From Oscillospiraceae bacterium (GTDB lineage Bacteria > Bacillota > Clostridia > Oscillospirales > Ruminococcaceae): a stretch of 19,127 bases of DNA. Positions within the stretch are counted from its first letter, which is position 1. Each line of letters begins with the position of its first letter. Location: assembly GCA_029062865.1 (NCBI GenBank), contig JAIDPG010000076.1:1-19127 (forward strand), in the 5' to 3' direction. Position numbers and translations under genes: made by a program. Shown one piece after another: positions 6,892-15,626 of this stretch. The notes under the pieces are model-generated. The model made no database searches and was not told where the DNA came from. It saw only the letters and a list, made by a program, of their open reading frames with translations.

Positions 6892-6905
6892 TCAAAATAT
6901 CTCCT

Positions 6906-8357
6906 TTAACCGTTAAGATATTTCAGTACAAGTTCCTTGCACTTCGCGGGATTAGCCTGCCCCTTGGACGCTTTCATGCACTGCCCCACAAGGAACCCAA
7001 GCGCGTTGGTCTTGCCGCCGCGGTAGTCGTCCACGGACTTCTGATTTGCGGCAAGCACGTCGTTTACGATCTTTTCGATAGCGGAATCGTCCGAGATCTG
7101 CTTCAAGCCCTTTTCCTCGATGATCTTGTCGATGTCGGTATTGCCCGCAATGATCTCCTCAAAGATTATCTTGCCCGAGGTGTTGGAGATCACTTTGGTC
7201 TCGATAAGCTCAACGATCTTGCAGAGCAGATTTGCGTCAAGCGGTGTTTCGGCGATGTCTTTTCCCGTTTCGTTCATATACTTTGAAACGTCGCCCAGTA
7301 TCCAGTTGCTGAGATTTTTCGGCGAAACGCTGTCTTTCCCGAAATATCCGCATATCTTTATACACTCGTCAAACAGACGGCAGCGCGGCAGATTTTCCGC
7401 GATAAGCTCCGCGTCCGTCTGGTTTAAGCCGAGCTCCTTTACATAACGCTTTATCTTCGCGTTCGGGAGCTCAGGTATCTCGCTTTTCAGCGCCTCGACC
7501 TTTTCAATCGGCACATAGATCGTCGAAAGGTCGGGCTCGGGGAAATAGCGGTAATCCTGCGCGTCCTCTTTTGTACGCAAGAGAACATTCACGCCCTTCT
7601 GGTCGTCCCAGCGGCGGGTCTCCTGGTTTATCTCCTCGCCGCGCTCGAGCGCCTCTATCTGACGGTTTGCTTCGTAGTCAATCGCTCTCATCGCTCCCGA
7701 AAAGCTGTTTACGTTCTTCATCTCAACGCGCTTGCCGAACTCCGTTGAACCCTTAGGGCGAACGGAAACGTTCACGTCGCAGCGGATAGAGCCCTGCTCC
7801 ATTTTGCAGTCGGAAATGTCGATGTACTGTAGAATGGACTTAAGCGTATCGAGATACGCCTTAGCCTCGGCACTGGAGCGCATATCCGGCTCGGAAACTA
7901 TCTCGATAAGCGGCACACCGCAGCGGTTGAAGTCGACAAGCGAACCTTGGAACGCGTCGTTATGGAGCATTTTGCCCGCGTCCTCCTCAATGTGAATTCT
8001 TGTTATACCGATGCGCTTTTCCTCGCCGTTCAGCATTATATCAACATAGCCGTGCTCGCAAAGCGGTATATCCGCCTGCGAGATCTGATAAGCCTTCGGC
8101 AGGTCGGGGTAAAAATAGTTCTTTCTGTCCTGCTTGCAGACGTTGTTTATCGAGCAGTTGGTCGCGTGACCCATTTTCACCGCGTACTCGACAACCTTTT
8201 CATTGAGCGTCGGCAGAGTTCCGGGCATACCCGTGCAGATCGGGCAGATCTGCGTGTTTACTTCCAGCCCGAACGCGTTTTTGCAGTTACAGTATATCTT
8301 GGTCTTGGTGTTCAGCTCCGCGTGGACTTCAAGACCTACTATCGTTTCGTATTCCAT
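6906..8357 (-). CDS. gatB: Asp-tRNA(Asn)/Glu-tRNA(Gln) amidotransferase subunit B
   Basis: This 483-residue subunit phosphorylates the Glu or Asp carried by mischarged tRNA and binds the tRNA in the GatCAB complex. The N-terminus YETIVGLEVHAEL is diagnostic. Cys23, Cys25, Cys38 and Cys41 (YCNC...CPIC) form the zinc site. The kinase core follows (FYPDLPKAYQISQ, IHIEEDAGK, VDFNRCGVPLIEIVSEPD), then a helical domain and a YqeY-like tail ending with LGFLVGQCMKASKGQANP. ATG 8357 has AAGGAG, which lies inside the end of the upstream ankyrin/LRR gene; that gene stops one base before this start. The gatC-gatA-X-gatB order is broken by one extra gene. Confidence 0.98.
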   Translation of the reverse strand: MEYETIVGLEVHAELNTKTKIYCNCKNAFGLEVNTQICPICTGMPGTLPTLNEKVVEYAVKMGHATNCSINNVCKQDRKNYFYPDLPKAYQISQADIPLCEHGYVDIMLNGEEKRIGITRIHIEEDAGKMLHNDAFQGSLVDFNRCGVPLIEIVSEPDMRSSAEAKAYLDTLKSILQYIDISDCKMEQGSIRCDVNVSVRPKGSTEFGKRVEMKNVNSFSGAMRAIDYEANRQIEALERGEEINQETRRWDDQKGVNVLLRTKEDAQDYRYFPEPDLSTIYVPIEKVEALKSEIPELPNAKIKRYVKELGLNQTDAELIAENLPRCRLFDECIKICGYFGKDSVSPKNLSNWILGDVSKYMNETGKDIAETPLDANLLCKIVELIETKVISNTSGKIIFEEIIAGNTDIDKIIEEKGLKQISDDSAIEKIVNDVLAANQKSVDDYRGGKTNALGFLVGQCMKASKGQANPAKCKELVLKYLNG

Positions 8358-8358
8358 T

Positions 8359-9714
8359 TTAATCTCCTTTCGGGATATAATTTATGTTATGTTCTTTGCA
8401 GTATTTCTCAGCAAAAGAGCCGCGCGGCGCTTTCACCGTCAGATTATCAATATACGCAAACGCCTTTTCTCCGATTTCGACAACGCTTGCGGGAAGAGTT
8501 ATCTCTGTTATCGTTTTGAGGAAACGCCCGTTTGTTTTTTTGATCACTCCGCCCTGATACGGACAGAACGCCTCACTTTTTATTGCCGTCACGGGGCTTT
8601 TGCCGATTTTCGCGGGCACCTCGATTTCCGTTCGATCGCCCTTGTAGCCGTTTATGATGATCGTGCCGTCCTCGCGCTTCTTGTAGTTCCAAAGCGTCTT
8701 TAACACGGAAACGGAATCGGGAGAAGCGTTAAGCTCGCGCTCCTGCTTTTTCTCGGCTTTGGCACACTCAGCGGCGAGGTCGGCGGTGCGGTTTTTGAAG
8801 TCCAGCAGCCACGCCGTACATTCGGTGCTGTTACGCTCAGACGCGTACTCGATCAGCTCGTCGCGCTTTTTCGGATGCTTTAGCCAGCCTACGCTCTCCG
8901 CGAACGCAAGCCCCGCGATTGAATTCTTGACAATCATCAGCTTTAGGATATTGGTTTGATTCGGCGTGGGCTTATCGAAATTCTTCAGATAAAACCTAAG
9001 GTTTTCGGGGATGTAGAGCTTGTCGAAAATCGCCTCGTAGATGCCTTTAGTGTTGTGGAATTTCGCGCCGAGTTCTCGTTGCAGTCGGCTTAAAGCGGGA
9101 ACAAACCTCTCCGTCTTGCTCCTTTCAAGGAAGCTTGTCCAGATAAGAATGTCGTTTTGCCCGCTCTTTTCGGTGAGCATACGGCGGCGCTTTTCCGTGA
9201 GCGTCACGCCGAGCCGTTTCAGCTCCACCGTCATCTTTTCGTCCTCGAAAACAATTGCGTAAAACAACAGCTCGCCTGCGCTAAAACCCGCCTTTTCGCC
9301 GTGCTTTATCAAATAGCGGACAGTTTCAGCGCGTTTTTCAAACGGCTGTGGTTTTGGCTCTGTACCATTTTCTAGTTTGAATGGATAATTTAATATTGTC
9401 GGCACGACGGTAAAAAGCATTATTCCGTGTTTGGGGAATTTTTCCAGAAGCGTTACGCAAAAATCGTCGCCATACGTTCCGTAGGTGTTTATCATATAAT
9501 TCGTAAACGGAACATCAAGACTCGCGCCGCTCTCGACAAGCGCCTTTACGCACTCCACATCGCGGAACCTGAACGCGAAAGCGAGAGCCCGCGCGGATAA
9601 TTCCACCTTGCCAAGCTCGGCGTAGATCCGCGCTATTTCCTCCGGCGAAGAATTCAGCGCGGCGCGCTCCAGCCTCTGAACCTTTTCTACAGGCGTTAAT
9701 TCTTTATCACTCAT
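8359..9714 (-). CDS. Ankyrin-like and BspA-type leucine-rich repeat protein inside the gatCAB operon
   Basis: From ATG 9714 this encodes 451 residues. The N-terminal half is helical and ankyrin-like; for example ALAFAFRFRDVECVKALVES (about 44-63) is followed by GASLDV, with similar helix pairs near 130-172 and 265-305. A charged stretch (AAECAKAEKKQEREL) leads to a C-terminal BspA/LRR_5 unit (about 349-446) with the patterns EIEVPAKIG, AIKSEAF and EITLPASVVEIGEKAF. There is no signal peptide, so it is probably cytoplasmic. Such repeats suggest protein binding; no enzymatic motif is seen. The gene starts two bases after the gatA stop (TGATTATG) with no clear ribosome binding site, implying translational coupling. 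It ends one base before gatB. A TTG at 9720 is also in frame. Confidence 0.85.
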   Translation of the reverse strand: MSDKELTPVEKVQRLERAALNSSPEEIARIYAELGKVELSARALAFAFRFRDVECVKALVESGASLDVPFTNYMINTYGTYGDDFCVTLLEKFPKHGIMLFTVVPTILNYPFKLENGTEPKPQPFEKRAETVRYLIKHGEKAGFSAGELLFYAIVFEDEKMTVELKRLGVTLTEKRRRMLTEKSGQNDILIWTSFLERSKTERFVPALSRLQRELGAKFHNTKGIYEAIFDKLYIPENLRFYLKNFDKPTPNQTNILKLMIVKNSIAGLAFAESVGWLKHPKKRDELIEYASERNSTECTAWLLDFKNRTADLAAECAKAEKKQERELNASPDSVSVLKTLWNYKKREDGTIIINGYKGDRTEIEVPAKIGKSPVTAIKSEAFCPYQGGVIKKTNGRFLKTITEITLPASVVEIGEKAFAYIDNLTVKAPRGSFAEKYCKEHNINYIPKGD

Positions 9715-9716
9715 AA

Positions 9717-11168
9717 TCAAACGTTTACGGGCTTTGCCTCGCCGTAGATCTCCTCGACGGCAAGCGCGGTATTTAATAGCGTCTGCTCGTCGAACTTCTT
9801 CCCGATAAACTGCAAGCCCACGGGCATATTATTGACCTTGCCGCACGGCACGCTTATCGCGGGAAGTCCGGCGATGTTCACCGTGACGGTGCATATATCC
9901 GCCGCGTACATCTTCGTCGGGTCGCCGATGTTCTCGCCGAGCTTGAACGCCGTCGCGGGGGTCGCGGGAGTCGCGATAACGTCGCACTTTTCAAACGCCG
10001 CGTTGAATTCCTTGACGATCTCAAACGCGACGAGCTTCGCCTTTTTGTAATAAGCGTCGAAAAATCCGCTTGACAGCACGAACGTTCCGAGCATAATGCG
10101 GCGCTTTACCTCGTCGCCAAAGCCTTCGCTTCTTGTCTTCTCGTACATATCGGTGAGGTCTGTAAAGTCCTCGGCGCGGTAGCCGTACTTCACGCCGTCA
10201 AACCTCGCGAGGTTTGAGCTCGCCTCCGCGGAGGAAATGATGTAATACGCGTTCAGCGCGTATTTCGTGCTCGGAAGGCTGATGTTTACAATCTCCGCGC
10301 CCTTTTTCTCAAGCTCCTTGACCGCGTTCATTACGGTCTCCTTGACGGAATTATCCACGCCCTCGCCGTAATACTCCTCGGGAATACCGATCCTCAAGCC
10401 CTTTACGTCGCTGCTCAAAAGCTTTGTGAAGTCGGGATATTCGCGATCCTGCGAGGTCGCGTCCATGCTGTCGTGACCGCAGATAACGGAATACAGCATC
10501 GCCGCGTCGGTAACGTTTCGCCCAAGCGGGCCTATCTGGTCGAGCGAGCTTGCGAACGCCACAAGACCATACCGCGAAACGCTCCCGTAAGTAGGCTTAA
10601 GCCCCACAACGCCGCAGTAAGCCGCGGGCATTCTGATAGAGCCGCCCGTGTCCGAGCCGAGCGAGATCACCGCCGAGCCCGCCGCAACAGCCGCCGCCGA
10701 GCCGCCGGAAGAGCCGCCCGGAACGCAGTCAAGGTTATGTGGGTTGTGCGTTTTCTTGAAATAAGAGTTTTCCGTGGACGAGCCCATAGCAAACTCGTCC
10801 ATATTCAGCTTGCCTGTAACTACCATATCCGCGGCGTTCACCTTTTTCATAACGAACGCGTCAAACGGCGGAACATAGTTATACAGCATCTTAGAGGCGC
10901 AGGTGGTGAGCCAGTCCTTTGTGCTGATGTTGTCCTTGATACCGATAGGTATTCCCGCCAGCGGGTGAAGCGTTTCCTTAACGCGCTTTTCATCGACATC
11001 GCGCGCTTTGGCAAGCGCACGCTCCTCGCAAACGGACAGATAAGCTCCGACCTTGTCCTCCGTTGCCTTAACTCTTTCGAGCACGGACTTTGTAAGCTCC
11101 TCGCTGCTGCATTTCGTCTCGGAAAGCATTTTCGACAGCTCGTGAGCCGAATATTCGTAAAGTTCCAT
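9717..11168 (-). CDS. gatA: Asp-tRNA(Asn)/Glu-tRNA(Gln) amidotransferase subunit A
   Basis: A 483-residue amidase-signature enzyme that hydrolyses glutamine and passes ammonia to GatB for conversion of Glu-tRNA(Gln) or Asp-tRNA(Asn). The Ser-cisSer-Lys triad is visible: Lys78 in IPIGIKDN, Ser153 in PGGSSGGS and Ser177 in GSDTGGS. The signature continues with AAYCGVVGLKPTYG. Length and the C-terminal LPAISVPCG...PVGLQFIG are normal for GatA. ATG 11168 has AAGGGGGA about 10 bases upstream. It follows gatC by 19 bases and is followed immediately by the ankyrin/LRR gene. Confidence 0.98.
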   Translation of the reverse strand: MELYEYSAHELSKMLSETKCSSEELTKSVLERVKATEDKVGAYLSVCEERALAKARDVDEKRVKETLHPLAGIPIGIKDNISTKDWLTTCASKMLYNYVPPFDAFVMKKVNAADMVVTGKLNMDEFAMGSSTENSYFKKTHNPHNLDCVPGGSSGGSAAAVAAGSAVISLGSDTGGSIRMPAAYCGVVGLKPTYGSVSRYGLVAFASSLDQIGPLGRNVTDAAMLYSVICGHDSMDATSQDREYPDFTKLLSSDVKGLRIGIPEEYYGEGVDNSVKETVMNAVKELEKKGAEIVNISLPSTKYALNAYYIISSAEASSNLARFDGVKYGYRAEDFTDLTDMYEKTRSEGFGDEVKRRIMLGTFVLSSGFFDAYYKKAKLVAFEIVKEFNAAFEKCDVIATPATPATAFKLGENIGDPTKMYAADICTVTVNIAGLPAISVPCGKVNNMPVGLQFIGKKFDEQTLLNTALAVEEIYGEAKPVNV

Positions 11169-11187
11169 TTTCGGTTATCCCCCTTGA

Positions 11188-11460
11188 TTATTCTACTGTC
11201 TTAGGCACGACAACGCACCCCGCCTGCATTTTCGGCGCATTCGCCAGAAGCTCGCTGCGCGTGAGCTTGTCCGTGCCTTCTATGTCCTCGCGGAGCTTCA
11301 TCGGGTGGTCGGGGTCTAATCCCGACGCGTCTCCGCTAACCTCGGGGAGCTGCTCCACCATTGAAACTATGCTCTCCATATCCTTCTCAAATTTCGCAAG
11401 CTTGTCGTCCTCTATGCGAAGACGGGCGAGCTTTGCGAGATGTTTAACATCAATGCTCAT
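11188..11460 (-). CDS. gatC: Asp-tRNA(Asn)/Glu-tRNA(Gln) amidotransferase subunit C
   Basis: The 90-residue GatC wraps around and stabilises the GatA-GatB pair. It shows the family's helical N-terminus (VKHLAKLARLRIEDD), a central VEQLPEV and a C-terminal LRSEL-like LTRSELLANAP. ATG 11460 has AAAGGAG about nine bases upstream, inside the 3' end of the preceding lipoprotein gene, which it overlaps by 11 bases. It is the first of the gat genes in transcription order, so gat expression probably depends on read-through from the lipoprotein and ligA genes. Confidence 0.96.
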   Translation of the reverse strand: MSIDVKHLAKLARLRIEDDKLAKFEKDMESIVSMVEQLPEVSGDASGLDPDHPMKLREDIEGTDKLTRSELLANAPKMQAGCVVVPKTVE

Positions 11461-12139
11461 TTTCTGTTTCTCCTTTCAAACTTACTCGAATATAATTTAC
11501 ACTTCCACAATAAAATTCAACCGTCATGTAGGCAACGTCGTTCTCCGCTTCAAACGTCACGCTGTCGCCCTCGTTTTTTACAGGTGCTCCAAAAATCTTC
11601 TCCGCATCGGATACAGTAGAATCAAAGGATAGCCCCGCGATCTCTGTTTCAATCAAACCGCTGTACCAGCCACGCTGTTCATATAGCTTTTCCCTTAATT
11701 CGCCCGTCACGCCGTGATCTGTGGCGATGAAACCTAATGATAAACTGGTTATCGACACGGATTTTAAATCGCCGCCGTAGTCCTCAAAGGTCGCCGTTCC
11801 GATTGACTTCCCCTGATACAAAAGACCGCATGAAGTGGATTCGCCGACCGTCGCCATGTTCTCCTCTTTCAACGAAAAACTCTCGCCGAAATCATTTATC
11901 GTACACGGCAAAGAAACCTCCTGCCCGAAAACGGTTATGCTTTTGACAGCTTTGTCCAAGTCAAAAACCGCCTCTCCATCGGTAGCGCTCTCCGTTTCGC
12001 TTTGAATAACACTTTCCTCATGGCTCTGCGGTGAACTATGATCATCGCTTGTCTGCGCAGAGCTTTCCTCGCTCTTAGCGCACCCGCAAAGCCCGCAAGC
12101 CAAAGCCGCCGCCAAAACAACACATAAAACCCTTTTCAT
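11450..12139 (-). CDS. Putative lipoprotein, second of a paralogous pair
   Basis: A 229-residue exported lipoprotein. It has a basic start, a hydrophobic core and the lipobox LCGC with Cys20, then a serine/glutamate-rich linker to about residue 55. The mature domain starts with VFDLDKAV and contains a C-terminal part with the SmpA-like rhythm SFDSTVSDAEKIFGAPV. I do not recognise a named family. The signal peptide DNA is almost identical to that of the upstream lipoprotein gene, and both share an FDxDKA start, so this looks like an old tandem duplication. ATG 12139 has GAGGAG upstream and overlaps the previous stop (TAATG). The 3' end overlaps gatC by 11 bases. Confidence 0.82.
   Translation of the reverse strand: MKRVLCVVLAAALACGLCGCAKSEESSAQTSDDHSSPQSHEESVIQSETESATDGEAVFDLDKAVKSITVFGQEVSLPCTINDFGESFSLKEENMATVGESTSCGLLYQGKSIGTATFEDYGGDLKSVSITSLSLGFIATDHGVTGELREKLYEQRGWYSGLIETEIAGLSFDSTVSDAEKIFGAPVKNEGDSVTFEAENDVAYMTVEFYCGSVNYIRVSLKGETENEH
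12080..12118 (-). repeat. 39-base perfect direct repeat, copy 2 (signal peptide of second lipoprotein)
   Basis: Identical over 39 bases to 12763-12801. Both copies lie in the same reading frame and encode the end of the signal peptide plus the lipobox Cys. Flanking bases toward the start codon are also similar but not identical. Confidence 0.9.
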
Positions 12140-12822
12140 TACGTCTCCTCACCTTGTTCAGTCATATTTGTGAAATCAATCTCGATCAACTCCACTCTGT
12201 CTTTGGTTTTGTCAAAATATATATACAGCTTCTGCCCCTCCTTTTTTCCGTAATAAACAGCTGAATTGTAGTGCTTCCTTTCTTCGGTTTCATCTGGTTC
12301 GCCCCAAAGCGCGTAAACATCTTCCATTGGGGTCTTTTCCTTTATACCTTGAACGCTTGGGTGATACAAGCTGTAGATCCTGTCGGGTACGAGATCGGGT
12401 TTATATGTCTCCTTTGTAACGCCCTTATATCTTGCCTCAAAGAACCACAATCCTCTGCAGTCCTTGTGGTCAACAACAATAGTAAGATAATCACCGATAT
12501 CATTGTAGATCGGTTCGTCGTCGAACTCGTAATCCTCGCCGAGACTGCTTTCCGAAAACGGATACTCGATTTTGATACCGTTTAAGTAAAACTCGCTCAT
12601 TGCTTTATCCCAGTCAAAGCCGCCCGCCGGCGCTTCATTAACGGAGGTTTCTGCCGAAGTTACTTCAGATACGCTTTGGGTAACGCTGTTCGGCTCGGCA
12701 GAACCGCTATTCGCCACGCTTTGCGGGGCGCGTGTCGGTAACGAGCTTTGCTGTTTTTTTCCGCACCCGCAAAGCCCGCAAGCCAAAGCCGCCGCCAAAA
12801 CGGCACATAAGACTTTTTTCAT
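12139..12822 (-). CDS. Putative lipoprotein, first of a paralogous pair
   Basis: A 227-residue exported lipoprotein with signal peptide and lipobox LCGC (Cys20), followed by a serine/threonine-rich linker to about residue 65. The mature domain begins GGFDWDKAM and has LGEDYEF, a WFFEARYKG strand and, near the end, TPMEDVYALWGEPDE, which resembles SmpA/OmlA-like modules in which a helix leads to a G-x-P turn. The function is unknown; location outside the membrane is secure. The ATG lies four bases after the ligA stop, and its binding site (GAGGGAGAG) is formed by the last ligA codons. It is a diverged paralogue of the next gene downstream. Confidence 0.82.
   Translation of the reverse strand: MKKVLCAVLAAALACGLCGCGKKQQSSLPTRAPQSVANSGSAEPNSVTQSVSEVTSAETSVNEAPAGGFDWDKAMSEFYLNGIKIEYPFSESSLGEDYEFDDEPIYNDIGDYLTIVVDHKDCRGLWFFEARYKGVTKETYKPDLVPDRIYSLYHPSVQGIKEKTPMEDVYALWGEPDETEERKHYNSAVYYGKKEGQKLYIYFDKTKDRVELIEIDFTNMTEQGEET
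12763..12801 (-). repeat. 39-base perfect direct repeat, copy 1 (signal peptide of first lipoprotein)
   Basis: Matches 12080-12118 exactly and sits at the same place in the signal peptide, although the mature proteins have diverged strongly. See the separate finding on this contrast. Confidence 0.9.
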
Positions 12823-12826
12823 TCCG

Positions 12827-14809
12827 TCACTCTCCCTCTATCATCTGCAAAAACTGCTCCTCGGTGAGAACGGTTATTCCCAGCTCGTTCGCCTTGGTGA
12901 GCTTGCTGCCGGCTTCCTCGCCCGCGACAACGTAGCTTGTCTTTTTCGACACCGAGCCGCTCACCTTGCCGCCGCGCTGCTCGATCATTTCCTTGGCTTG
13001 GTCGCGCTTCAGCGTCGGGAGCGTTCCCGTGAGGACGAACGTCAAGCCGTTCAGCTTGTCCGACACCTGCTTGCTTGTGTATGTCATATTCAAGCCGAGC
13101 TCCTTCAAGCGCTCTATGAGCTTCACGCGGTGCGGCTCGCGCATTGCGTTGTAGACCGACTGCGCGAGTATCTCGCCGAAGCCGTCTATCGCCGCTATGT
13201 CCTCCGCGCTTGCCGCCATAATGCTGTCAACATCGCCGAATTTCTGGCACAAAAGCGTCGCCGCCTTTTGCCCTATCCCGCGAATTCCCAGCGCGAAAAT
13301 CAAGCGGTCGGGCTCGTTCTTCTTGGAGTATTCGATAGCTTTCAGCAGATTTTCGGCGGATTTTGTTCCGAAGCGCTCAAGCGCCGTCAGCTTTTCTAAA
13401 TCCAAGGTGTACAAGTCCGCGACGGTATGCACAAGCTCGGCGCTTACCAGCTGCTCAACGACCGCCTCTCCGAGGCCGTCTATGTTCATCGCGGGGCGGG
13501 AGGCGAAATGCTCCAGCGAGCGCAGAAGCTGCGCGGGGCAATCGGGGTTCTGACATCTAATCACCGCCTCGTCCTCGTCGCGCACCGCCGCCGCTCCGCA
13601 AACGGGGCATTTGTCGGGGATAAAATACGGCTCGGAATTATCCGCATGGGAAACGGAGCGAACGACCTCGGGGATTATATCCCCCGCCTTGCGGACGATT
13701 ATCCTGTCGCCGACGCGGACGTCCTTTTCCGAGATAAAATCCTGATTATGCAGAACGGCGCGGGCAACACTCGTTCCCGCAAGCTGAACAGCGTCGAACA
13801 CCGCAACGGGCGTAAGCGCGCCCGTTCTTCCGACGTTTATCTCGATAGAGCGCAGCGTCGTTTCCTTTTCCTCCGGCGGGTATTTGAACGCCACCGCCCA
13901 CTTCGGTACCTTGGAAGTCGCGCCGATCTCGTTTCTCAAAGCGAGGTCGTTCACTTTAACGACCGCGCCGTCAATGTCAAAAGGCAGCGACTGCCTCATT
14001 TGCCCTATCTCGTTAATTCGCTCGATAATCTCATCGGCGGTATGGCAAACGCGAATGTCGGGAATTACCTTAAATCCCGAGCTTTTGATAAACTCCAAAC
14101 TCTCGGAGTGCGATTTGAACTCCCTGCCCTCAACTCGCTGAATGTTAAAGCAGAATATGTCGAGCTTTCTCGAAGCGGTGATCTTGCTGTCCTTTTGCCG
14201 CAAAGAGCCCGCCGCGGCGTTTCGCGGGTTTTTCGGGAGCGGCTCGCCGTTCTTTTCCTGCAATTCGCAGAGCTCGCCGAAACTCTTTTTCGGCATATAG
14301 ACCTCGCCGCGTACTTCCAGAAGCGGGAGCTTTTCGGGGATATTAAGCGGAATGGAACGTATCGTTTTGAGGTTTGGCGTGATGTCCTCGCCGATGAAGC
14401 CGTCTCCCCTCGTCGCGCCGCGAGTGAAAACGCCGTTTTCGTACACGAGCGAGACAGATAAGCCGTCTATCTTCGGCTCTACGGTGAACTCGCCCGCGCC
14501 CTCTTCCTTTACGCGCTCCACAAACGCCTTTACCTCGTCAACGTCAAAAACGTCCTGCAAGCTGCCCATCTGGACAGCGTGAGTTACCTTTTCAAACGTG
14601 CTCTGCGCCGTGCCGCCGACTCTCTGCGACGGACTGTCCGCCGTGAGAAGCTCGGGGAACTGCTGCTCGATACCGCGCAGCTCGCGCATCAGCGCGTCGT
14701 ACTCGTCGTCCTCTAAGGTCGGCGCGTCGAGATCGTAATAATTCCTGTTTGCCTTTTCGATAACGGCTTTAAGCTCCGAAAGCCGCTTTTTTGCTTCGTT
14801 AATGTCCAC
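12827..14809 (-). CDS. ligA: NAD-dependent DNA ligase
   Basis: Full-length 660-residue bacterial ligase that seals nicks in replication and repair. Domain Ia (YYDLDAPTLEDDEYD, about 24-38) binds NAD. The adenylated lysine is Lys113 in the KIDG motif (113-116). The OB-fold follows. A zinc finger uses Cys401, Cys404, Cys419 and Cys424. Helix-hairpin-helix units lie near 505-550, and a BRCT domain near 585-660. The start is GTG at 14809 with AGGAG about eight bases upstream; the ATG at 14816 is in another frame. It follows yunB closely and is followed at four bases by the first lipoprotein gene. Confidence 0.98.
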   Translation of the reverse strand: MDINEAKKRLSELKAVIEKANRNYYDLDAPTLEDDEYDALMRELRGIEQQFPELLTADSPSQRVGGTAQSTFEKVTHAVQMGSLQDVFDVDEVKAFVERVKEEGAGEFTVEPKIDGLSVSLVYENGVFTRGATRGDGFIGEDITPNLKTIRSIPLNIPEKLPLLEVRGEVYMPKKSFGELCELQEKNGEPLPKNPRNAAAGSLRQKDSKITASRKLDIFCFNIQRVEGREFKSHSESLEFIKSSGFKVIPDIRVCHTADEIIERINEIGQMRQSLPFDIDGAVVKVNDLALRNEIGATSKVPKWAVAFKYPPEEKETTLRSIEINVGRTGALTPVAVFDAVQLAGTSVARAVLHNQDFISEKDVRVGDRIIVRKAGDIIPEVVRSVSHADNSEPYFIPDKCPVCGAAAVRDEDEAVIRCQNPDCPAQLLRSLEHFASRPAMNIDGLGEAVVEQLVSAELVHTVADLYTLDLEKLTALERFGTKSAENLLKAIEYSKKNEPDRLIFALGIRGIGQKAATLLCQKFGDVDSIMAASAEDIAAIDGFGEILAQSVYNAMREPHRVKLIERLKELGLNMTYTSKQVSDKLNGLTFVLTGTLPTLKRDQAKEMIEQRGGKVSGSVSKKTSYVVAGEEAGSKLTKANELGITVLTEEQFLQMIEGE

Positions 14810-14828
14810 TTTTCATTCTCCTGTATTT

Positions 14829-15518
14829 TTATAAGAAATTGTCCGCGCCGTAATCGTTGATCAAGCCCGCGATGTCTCCGCTGTCTCCTGTAATAACGTG
14901 CGTGTACGCATCGGGAACCTTGCCGACTATCACGGTCTCGGCGGCGATAATTTGTGAGGTGACTTCAACGCGCGTTTCAAAGCCGGGGATAACCGCGTCC
15001 ACCTCGGCGGTGATTTCGATAACAATGCGGTGCAGCGTCTGGTTTAAGCCCGCCTCGGAAAACTCGCTGATTATCGCCGTTTTAGCGTAGCCTATCGGCT
15101 TTATCGTCATTCCGACATCAAAGCCTTTCCCGTGGAGCAATTGAAGCCCCGAAAGAGTTCCTATCGGGATTTTCACCTCGACCCCGGAAAGCCGCGCGAT
15201 CTCCTTTTCGACGCGATCCGCCACGGAGGTTTTCAGCCTGTTGATGTTCACGATGTTGCTTTGCACCGAGGTCACATCACCGCCGCTGTTTAATGAAAGC
15301 GTCACAAGCGAGGAATAATCCGCGCCGATTATCTCAAGCTCATCAAGAACAACTCGGTTGATGATGTCCGAAACCGCCTTATGGCATTCTATCGAGTTTA
15401 CTTTTTCGATAACCGGGCGGAAGCTCGCCTCAACGAAAACAAACACGCCGATAAGAATTGCCGCCACGGCTATCAGCTTTATACCGAGCTTATGCAGGAA
15501 CGTTCTGCGTTTAGTCAT
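14829..15518 (-). CDS. yunB: Sporulation protein YunB
   Basis: A 229-residue protein with a basic N-terminus and one membrane segment (about 14-31), followed by an extracytoplasmic domain. The family pattern is recognisable in FRPVIEKVNSIECHKAVSD, in the KIPIGTLSGLQLLHGKG region and in the late VEVTSQIIAAETVIVGKVPD. In Bacillus subtilis yunB is a sigma-E-dependent gene of the mother cell needed for efficient sporulation. Here a CATAAACT sequence about 20 bases before the GAGGGTGAG binding site loosely resembles a sporulation-sigma -10 box, but I see no convincing -35. It indicates a spore-forming host. A strong hairpin separates it from the aminopeptidase gene. Confidence 0.9.
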   Translation of the reverse strand: MTKRRTFLHKLGIKLIAVAAILIGVFVFVEASFRPVIEKVNSIECHKAVSDIINRVVLDELEIIGADYSSLVTLSLNSGGDVTSVQSNIVNINRLKTSVADRVEKEIARLSGVEVKIPIGTLSGLQLLHGKGFDVGMTIKPIGYAKTAIISEFSEAGLNQTLHRIVIEITAEVDAVIPGFETRVEVTSQIIAAETVIVGKVPDAYTHVITGDSGDIAGLINDYGADNFL

Positions 15519-15584
15519 ACTCTCACCCTCTTTTGCAGTTTATGCGTTCCGCAAAAAAGTGTGATTTGTCTGATTTTTCTTTCA

Positions 15585-15609
15585 CTCTGCTCCGCTGCGC
15601 GGGGCAGAG
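15585..15609 (-). other. Strong hairpin between the aminopeptidase gene and yunB
   Basis: Arms 15585-15595 and 15599-15609 pair over 11 positions with a three-base loop; one pair is G-T on the plus strand and A-C on the minus strand. Neither side has a proper U-tract: on the minus strand the 3' side reads TGAAAGAAAAA. It may be a weak terminator, an mRNA-processing hairpin or a dispersed palindromic repeat. Confidence 0.6.
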
Positions 15610-15626
15610 AAAAACAAGCAGAAATT

